From Aldehydirespirator sp028819505 (GTDB taxonomy: Bacteria > Actinomycetota > Acidimicrobiia > Acidimicrobiales > Aldehydirespiratoraceae), in assembly GCA_965207755.1 (NCBI GenBank), contig OZ242297.1, positions 1,798,001-1,862,000 of the forward strand: a DNA stretch of 64,000 bases, written 5' to 3'. Each line of letters opens with the position of its first letter. Within the stretch, counting starts at the first letter, position 1. Shown piece by piece: positions 59,051 to 64,000 of the stretch. Below the pieces are notes generated by a model. The model was not told where the DNA came from. It was given only the letters and a program-made list of their open reading frames with translations, and did not search any database. The position numbers and the translations under genes are program-made.

Positions 59051-60445
59051 TCATGTCTTGCGGTGCGGCAGGTGACGGCAGTGGCCCTTGTGGTTGCGGA
59101 CGAGCCCGCAAGGCAAGCCGGTGGACTTCACATTGCGTGGGCATAGACCCGTAGGCGAGCGGGTCGTGGACACGTCGCGGCTGCCCACCAGCAGCGGATC
59201 AGCCAACAACGGCGCGTAGTCGCTGCCGGATGCCTTGGCATCGCACACGGTCGAGGACATCACGTTGAATGCCTCAAACACCTTGTCGGCGTCGTACACG
59301 CGCAGCAAGGGCCCCGCGGAGCGGCCCCTCACCACACCGGCTACCTCCAGGCGGCGCAGCGCATCCCCGCATCGTCGCTGTGAGAACCCGGTCGCATCGG
59401 CCAGCGTCTTTGCGGTCACCGACGGGTTGGCGGGGAGATAGTCGATGACCGCCGCCGCGACGGAGCGCTTCTTGCGGCCACCGACAGCGGCCCGCCAGTG
59501 GTTCTGCAGAGTGCCGATCGCCTGCTGATACCGGACCACTGCTGCGCTCGATTTCTGCACGGCGTCGGCAAGAACCTCCAGCCACCGCGTCAGCGCCTCT
59601 GAACGGCGCGGATGGTCTGCGTCCCCGACATAGGTCTGGAACTCTGCGAGAGCGTCAAGGTACGCATCCCGGTTGCGGGACAACGCCAAGCTGACCGGTG
59701 GCATCATGCCGCCGGGCACGCAGCGATGCTTGAGCACGCCGTAGAGCACGGCGCGGCCAGCGCGGCCGTTCCCGTCGCCGAACGGGTGAACCGTCTCGAA
59801 CTGGACATGCGCGACCGCGGCTTGCAGCATCGGCGGGTGCTCTTCCCCACGCAGGTACACGATCAGATCCTCCAGCAATGGCAGGCACATCTCTGGTGGG
59901 GGTGGCACGAACTCGCTCTCGAGCGGGTGCCAGTCGTTCCCGCCGATCCAGTTCTGGTCAGAACGCACCACCCCGCCGAAGTGGGGGGTGGGCGACGCGG
60001 CCATCAGGGTCCGGTGAGCGTCCAGCAGGGTCTCCAAACGCAGATCCTGGCGTTGCGCCAGCATCTGCTGCGCTTGGGCGGTGGCATCGATGTTGCCGAT
60101 GACCTCAGCCACCGCTCCATGGGTAGCGCCTTCGCCTGTGTGCTGTCGCTTCGCTAGTGCCTGCACAACTCGCTTGGGGGTGGGAGCCACTCCCTCGATG
60201 TGGGACGAACCGAGAGACTCGGCCCAAAGGCAGATGTCACCGCCAACGCGGGGCTGCAACCGGCTAGCCGTGTCCACCAACACGCGTTCGGTCTCGCCCA
60301 GGAACGCAACGACGTCGGCTGACAGTAGTGGCTGCCAGCCCTCCAACCGATGAGGGACGTAGGCGTCGAAGCGGCCACCGCGCCGGTCTCTCGCGCGCAG
60401 TGCTTGCGGGTTGCCGTCCCATTTCTGAGAGACGTATCTGCCCAT
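59051..60445 (-). CDS. Fic-family protein with self-inhibitory motif
   Basis: A protein of 464 aa from ATG 60445 (MGRYVSQKWDGNPQAL), chosen because GGGAG precedes it and the upstream region is an operator. The Fic active site HPFGDGNGRAGR is exact, so AMP transfer is likely. The inhibitory helix motif S-x-x-x-E-G is in LGSSHIEG. An N-terminal Fic_N region binds the target; a C-terminal winged helix (TAKTLADATGFSQRRCGDALRRLEVAGVV) probably binds DNA. The tail ends in a Cys/His cluster (CPRNVKSTGLPCGLVRNHKGHCRHL) that could bind zinc. With the winged helix, it likely controls its own operator. Confidence 0.9.
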   Translation of the reverse strand: MGRYVSQKWDGNPQALRARDRRGGRFDAYVPHRLEGWQPLLSADVVAFLGETERVLVDTASRLQPRVGGDICLWAESLGSSHIEGVAPTPKRVVQALAKRQHTGEGATHGAVAEVIGNIDATAQAQQMLAQRQDLRLETLLDAHRTLMAASPTPHFGGVVRSDQNWIGGNDWHPLESEFVPPPPEMCLPLLEDLIVYLRGEEHPPMLQAAVAHVQFETVHPFGDGNGRAGRAVLYGVLKHRCVPGGMMPPVSLALSRNRDAYLDALAEFQTYVGDADHPRRSEALTRWLEVLADAVQKSSAAVVRYQQAIGTLQNHWRAAVGGRKKRSVAAAVIDYLPANPSVTAKTLADATGFSQRRCGDALRRLEVAGVVRGRSAGPLLRVYDADKVFEAFNVMSSTVCDAKASGSDYAPLLADPLLVGSRDVSTTRSPTGLCPRNVKSTGLPCGLVRNHKGHCRHLPHRKT

Positions 60446-60461
60446 GCGCCGAACTCCCGTT

Positions 60462-60514
60462 AGCGTGCCAAACTTCGGCCTGTTTGACACGCTCAGTAGT
60501 TTAGCGTGTCAAAC
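60462..60514. promoter_or_regulatory. Three-half-site operator upstream of the Fic gene
   Basis: AGCGTGCCAAAC (60462-60473), GTTTGACACGCT (60482-60493) and AGCGTGTCAAAC (60503-60514). The last two form a perfect 12-bp inverted repeat with a 9-nt spacer; the first is a one-mismatch third copy. On both strands TTGACA lies inside the sites and could be a -35 box. Probable autoregulatory site for the winged-helix tail of the Fic protein, and it may also serve the divergent gene. Confidence 0.7.
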
Positions 60515-60555
60515 GGGCGAATAGAGACACGGTAAGTGAGCGTCTAGGAGTTGCG

Positions 60556-61097
60556 ATGTCAGACACCACTGCCGACGATCGATTGACGGCCGAGGACATC
60601 AACGCCTACCTGGCCGAGCATCGCAACTGGGGACGATGGGGGCACGACGACGAGCTGGGGGCGCTCAACCTGATCACGGCCGAGAAGAGGCGGAAGTCGG
60701 CGGCCGTGGTGCGCACGGGCCGGACAGTGTCGCTGAGCCGGCCCATCCCGACAGGGCCGGGACCGGACAATCCGCACCCGGCCCGCCACTTCATGCAGCG
60801 ATTCCCTCGAGATCCGGGAGGAGGGATGGCGGTCGACTTCATAGGCGTCAACTGCCACGGACTGCCACTGACGCACATGGCCGCTCTTTGCCATTTGTGG
60901 TCAGAATCCGGCATGTGGAACGGCCGTGATCCCGATGAGGAGATCTCCTTCAACGGAGCAGCCTTCGGCGGGATCGAGGCCTGGAGGGACGGCATCGTCA
61001 CCCGAGGGGTGCTTCTCGATGTCCCCAAATGTCGAGGACAGCCGTTCGTCACCTTCGAGCAGCCCTGGGACATCATGGATCTCACGCCCTACGGCCT
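60556..61097 (+). pseudogene. Cyclase-family (kynurenine formamidase-like) gene, 5' part only
   Basis: About 180 residues match the cyclase family: NWGRWGHDDELGALNLITAEKR, TVSLSRPIPTGPGPDNPHPA, VNCHGLPLTHMAALCHLW (metal-binding region) and TRGVLLDVPKC. Full-length members have about 310 aa with further metal ligands. The frame leaves the family near 61090 (after PWDIMDLT) and ends in unrelated sequence at 61194. The 3' half is deleted and replaced by the tail of another gene. Confidence 0.75.
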
Positions 61098-61385
61098 CGC
61101 GATGAGGCCCTCAGCGTGGCCGAGGCAGGACTCGGAGGCAGCGATGACGACACGGTCTACGAGGCAGCCGTCGAGTACCAAAGCGTCATCGTGACGGAGA
61201 ATCTCGCGGACTTCGCCACGATCACCAACGACGGGCTCGCCGCGGGCGCGCCGTGCGTGCCGGTCGTCTTCGTCCGGAAGCATCAGCACCCACGCGGCTC
61301 GGCGCTGGCCCCCGCCCTGGCACGCCACCTGCACGACTGGTCCGCCGCGAACCCGAACCCCTACCCCGGCATGCACTGGCCGTGA
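61098..61385 (+). pseudogene. 3' fragment of a PIN-like (DUF5615-type) toxin gene
   Basis: In another frame than the cyclase part: LSVAEAGLGGSDDDTVYEAA, then VIVTENLADFATI and a C-terminal HLHDWSAANPNPYPG. The D-D...V-x-TEN-x-D-F pattern is that of DUF5615/PIN-like toxins. The N-terminal strand with the first Asp is missing, so a deletion joined it to the truncated cyclase gene. Confidence 0.6.
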
Positions 61386-61479
61386 AAGCATCTGACACCG
61401 GTAGAACTCTGTGCCAGCAACTACTGTTGCCCGGCGAAGCACCCGCCCAGCCGGGCGGATCGGCCCGCGCGGAGCAATC

Positions 61480-62634
61480 GTGATCATCCTCGCCGACGGC
61501 AAGACGAACGAAGTCGCACAGCGGACCGACGCCGACGGGGTCCTGTGGGTGCGGCTCAACGAGCTCCCCGACGCCACCGGCTGGCAGATGAAGCCGGAGG
61601 GCGCGTGCCTGGGCGAGATCTGCGTGCCGCTGCCTGAGCACAAGCGCGAGGAGTGGATCGCCGACGCCGACGACTGGGTGTGGTTCAACTACTCGGAGTT
61701 CGCCGACATGCTGGGCCAGAAGCACGTGCGCGACGGCGATGTGTGGAGTCTCGGCTCGGTGCCCGCGGTCCGTCGGATGGGGCTGGAATCGGCCATCGCC
61801 CCCGACTTCGAGGTGACCCAGTGCAACGGCGACCCGCTGAGGCTCTCAGACCTGCGGGGCCGCAAGGTGGTGCTGTTCACCTGGGCCTCCTGGTGAGGCT
61901 GCCGCTTCAGCCTGCCGGTCTGGCAGGAGCTCTACGAGTCGATCGGCCCGGACCGGTTCGAGCTGATCAGCGTGGCCCAGGACTCGGCGGGTCCCGGTGT
62001 GGTCGACAAGTGGTTCGACCGGGCCTCGCCGACCTACCGGTGCGTCATCGACCCGACGCATGAGATCAGCTCGATGTTCGGCTGGGTGAACGTGCCGTCG
62101 GCCGCCTGGATCGACGAGGACGGGAAGATCGTCCGCAGCAACGAAGGCGTGTACCCGGCTGAGACCACCGTCGGGTTCGGCCTGGGCAAGATCCGCCTGG
62201 GCGACGACTCGTTCGCGGAGGCGACCCGCGACTGGATCGGGCGGGGCGCCGACAGCGAGCACGTCTGGTCGAGCCGGGAGCTGGCCGAGCGGATCAAGCC
62301 CGTCGACGACGACAGGCGGCTGGCCGAGGCGACGTTCAAGCTGGCGCTGCACTTCGAGGCGGTCGGCGACAGCGAGCGGGCCTTGAAGCACTTCGCCGCG
62401 GCGCAGGACCTGGCCCCCGACAACTGGAACTACCAGCGGCAGGGCTGGACCCACAAGGGGACGGCCTATGCCACCCTGCAGATACTGAAGCGCACCAGCG
62501 AGATGCGCAAGCACGCCGACCAGAGCTTCTACGACCCCACCGGCCTGCCCGGCGAGAACTTCCGCCAGTACACCGAGCCCGAGTGGCTGTGGACGCCCGC
62601 CGTCCGCCGGCTCAAGCGACTCCTCCGCCGCTAA
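61480..62634 (+). CDS. Thioredoxin-fold (TlpA/ResA/AhpC-TSA-like) protein with in-frame UGA, likely selenoprotein
   Basis: 384 aa if TGA 61894-61896 is read as selenocysteine (residue 139). GTG 61480 has GGAGC in front. N-terminal domain about residues 1-100 with GWQMKPEGACLGEICVPLP; then the redoxin: APDFEVTQCNGDPLRLSDLRGRKVVLF, active site TWASW-U-GCRFSLPVW, later VPSAAWIDEDGK (cis-Pro loop). The C-terminal 110 residues look TPR-like (HFEAVGDSERALKHFAAAQ). Both halves are in one frame, are well conserved in composition, and have no other disruption. The UGA stands exactly where thioredoxin-like proteins have the first redox Cys. A hairpin at 61911-61927 fits a bacterial SECIS. The alternative is a nonsense pseudogene; that is less likely. 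Confidence 0.85.
61894..61927 (+). promoter_or_regulatory. SECIS-like recoding element after UGA
   Basis: UGA at 61894-61896, then 14 nt, then CCTGCC-GGTCT-GGCAGG (61911-61927). The stem is 6 perfect GC-rich base pairs and the 5-nt loop starts GG. The loop begins 20 nt after UGA, within the known spacing for bacterial SECIS elements, and the loop sequence GGUCU is the same as the SelB-contacting core in Escherichia coli fdhF mRNA. Confidence 0.75.
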
Positions 62635-62656
62635 AGGAACCTCGACTGCATATCCT

Positions 62657-63787
62657 GTGGCCGTGCGCAGGCGAATGGTCGTGGGGCTGGCCGCAATAGC
62701 GATCATTGCGGCTGGCTGCGGGGATGGAACCGACGTCGACCCGTCGCCTACCGCTGCTCCGGCTACGACGGCCGCCTCTCCCGCGACCTCCGCAGACCCG
62801 GCAGCAGACGACACGAGTTCCCCGGAGACCGTCGGGGAGCCGACCAGCCCCGCGCCGGAAGAACGGGCGCCCGAACCGGCCGACACCCCCGCACCCGCCG
62901 ACACCGCCGAACCCGCCGACACCGCAGAACCCACAGAACCGGCCGAACCCGCAGAACCGGCCGACACCGCACAACCGGCCGAGCCCGCAGAACCGGCCGA
63001 CACCCCCGAACCGGCCGAACCCGCAGAACCCGCAGAACCGGCCGACACCCCAGAACCCGCAGAACCGGCCGACACCCCCGAACCGGCCGACACCCCCGAA
63101 CCCGCAGAACCGGCCGAGCCCGCAGAACCGGCCGACACCCCCGAACCGGCCGACACCCCCGAACCCGCAGAACCGGCCGACACCGCAGAACCGGCCGACA
63201 CCCCCGAACCGGCCGACACCGCAGAACCCGCAGAACCGGCCGAGCCCGCAGAACCGGCCGACACCACCGAACCCGATCCCCCCGGCAGCGGCGACGAGCC
63301 GATCGCGTCGGCGGGGTCCGGCACCCTGGAGCTCGCCTTCGAGACGGCCTGGGGGACCAACCGGATGGTCGATCCTCTCGGCGCGGGGAACGTAAGGCAC
63401 CTGACGTTGGACGGATCGGCGGAACCGGGCGACGGCTTGGCGGTGTTGGCCGGCCGTTCCTCCTCCGAGGAGGAGTTGGCCCTGCTGCCCCCGACCGGCG
63501 GCCAGGCTTCGATAGCCATCCTGGCCCCGGGCGCCGCCGGCTCGCTCCGTGGCATGATCCTCGTGCTGGACATGCAGCGTCTGGCCGCGGGCGAGCACCT
63601 CGTCATCGGTGAGGACCTGATCGCCGGGGGCGTCTGGAGGGTGCCTCCGGGAGCGTCGCAGCCCGGCAGCCTGTCGCCGTTCACCGAAGGCGTGCTGGCG
63701 CTGTCCGTCGGCGGGACAGGGGCCGGCGACCCGATCGTGGGCACGTTCTCGGGCGTGTTCAACGACGCGATGGCGCGTCAGCCGTAG
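62657..63787 (+). CDS. Secreted lipoprotein with long Pro/Glu/Ala/Asp/Thr repeat
   Basis: A protein of 376 aa. N-terminal RRRMVVGLAAIAIIAAGC is a lipoprotein signal (lipobox I-A-A-G-C, Cys near 22). Residues about 75-210 are 3- and 5-residue units AEP, AEPADT and PEPADT. Residues about 215-376 are a compact domain: LELAFETAWGTNRMVDPLG...LTLDGSAEPGDGLAVLAG...GTGAGDPIVGTFSGVF. No known family is recognised for the C-terminal domain. The repeat is probably an extended stalk through the envelope. GTG 62657 start. Confidence 0.75.
   Translation: MAVRRRMVVGLAAIAIIAAGCGDGTDVDPSPTAAPATTAASPATSADPAADDTSSPETVGEPTSPAPEERAPEPADTPAPADTAEPADTAEPTEPAEPAEPADTAQPAEPAEPADTPEPAEPAEPAEPADTPEPAEPADTPEPADTPEPAEPAEPAEPADTPEPADTPEPAEPADTAEPADTPEPADTAEPAEPAEPAEPADTTEPDPPGSGDEPIASAGSGTLELAFETAWGTNRMVDPLGAGNVRHLTLDGSAEPGDGLAVLAGRSSSEEELALLPPTGGQASIAILAPGAAGSLRGMILVLDMQRLAAGEHLVIGEDLIAGGVWRVPPGASQPGSLSPFTEGVLALSVGGTGAGDPIVGTFSGVFNDAMARQP
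62877..63278 (+). repeat. Tandem low-complexity repeat coding AEP/ADT units
   Basis: Built from GCAGAACCGGCC, GACACCCCCGAA and CCGGCCGAG-like 9-15-bp units, all in frame. Length variation between strains is expected. It is not a CRISPR, because spacers are absent and the units are contiguous. Confidence 0.9.
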
Positions 63788-63817
63788 CCGGCTGCGCCTC
63801 CTCTCGGCGGTGTTCGG

Positions 63818-64000
63818 GTGGCGTCGGAGCCGACCGGTGCCGGTTCAGCAGGATGGAAGCACCTGCTGGCGGGTCCCGGCCGCCGGGGCCGCCCCCCCGA
63901 CGAGATCGAGCGCGGTCAGAGCTTCTGGATCGTGCGGTGGCGGGTCATGGCCGATCCGGCCGGACCCAGCAGCATCTGGGCCCGGAGATTCCGCTTGTGG
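63818..64000 (+). CDS. Start of a gene running off the window
   Basis: Open from GTG 63818 to the window end (61 codons): MASEPTGAGSAGWKHLLAG, then GRRGRPPDEIERGQSFWIVRWRVMADPAG. Codon use is coding-like. Family not recognised; too short. Confidence 0.4.
   Translation, partial: MASEPTGAGSAGWKHLLAGPGRRGRPPDEIERGQSFWIVRWRVMADPAGPSSIWARRFRLW

Noticed and set aside
61894..61896. Reading the TGA simply as a nonsense mutation making a pseudogene
   Set aside because: It is the only lesion, it falls exactly on the redox position of a thioredoxin-like motif, and a SECIS-like hairpin follows at the right distance. Kept as the alternative.
62877..63278. Second repeat array
   Set aside because: Coding AEP/ADT low-complexity stalk; no spacers.

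Overview
The window is high-GC DNA from an actinobacterium. The class F sortase, the CysM/Mec pair, MenB, a K+-dependent-type membrane pyrophosphatase and the style of SmpB and tmRNA all fit Actinomycetota. Placement in an Acidimicrobiia-like lineage is a guess from overall style, not proven by any marker here.

Region by region. 0-4 kb: the tail of a glycerophosphodiester phosphodiesterase, then two paralogous secreted proteins with Asp-Met repeats followed by a lipoprotein-type class F sortase, probably one surface-protein module. 4-21.9 kb: ordinary backbone with gltBD, a trkA-trkH-trkH potassium uptake set, 5-formyl-THF cyclo-ligase, hppA, menB, a TRAM-domain RNA methyltransferase, rpe, clpP and tRNA-Leu. 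22-27.3 kb: an accessory patch beside tRNA-Leu holding an AbiEii-type toxin remnant, a VapBC-like pair and an RNA repair cassette (Hen1 and Pnkp). 27.3-38.6 kb: backbone again, with an SDR, E1 alpha/beta, rdgB, rph, an MBL-fold enzyme, rpmB-rpmG, cysM, an MFS carrier, a MaoC/hydrolase fusion, a JAMM peptidase, smpB, a PQ-loop protein and tmRNA. 39-56.7 kb: a probable genomic island at the 3' end of tmRNA, with lower GC, an orphan QueC-like protein, an IS30 copy, a type I restriction-modification operon with a metallopeptidase, an Mrr-like nuclease, a broken ISL3 copy, membrane proteins and a frameshifted P4-type integrase at the far end. 56.9-64 kb: a DNA methyltransferase with a truncated nuclease partner, a Fic protein with a palindromic operator, two truncated genes fused by deletion, a thioredoxin-fold protein with an in-frame UGA and a SECIS-like hairpin (a likely selenoprotein), and a Pro/Glu/Ala-repeat lipoprotein.

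Three signals stand out. (1) The UGA in the TlpA/ResA-like gene sits at the redox-active position (W-U-G-C) and is followed 20 nt later by a hairpin with loop GGUCU, so it reads as selenocysteine. (2) A dispersed repeat of about 100 bp lies at gene junctions throughout the backbone (5.5-37.4 kb), is absent from the island, supplies start- or stop-codon context to several genes, and has one copy lying in frame inside gltB. (3) The sortase and Asp-Met repeat proteins share near-identical C-terminal sorting signals, and a decayed copy of the sortase 5' end between the two paralogues records a tandem duplication.

How the genes work together: trkA/trkH/trkH form one potassium uptake system; rdgB and rph are co-translated; rpmB and rpmG form a ribosomal pair; smpB and tmRNA are the trans-translation pair; hen1-pnkp is an RNA end-healing, methylating and sealing operon; hsdM-hsdS-hsdR-metallopeptidase are translationally coupled.
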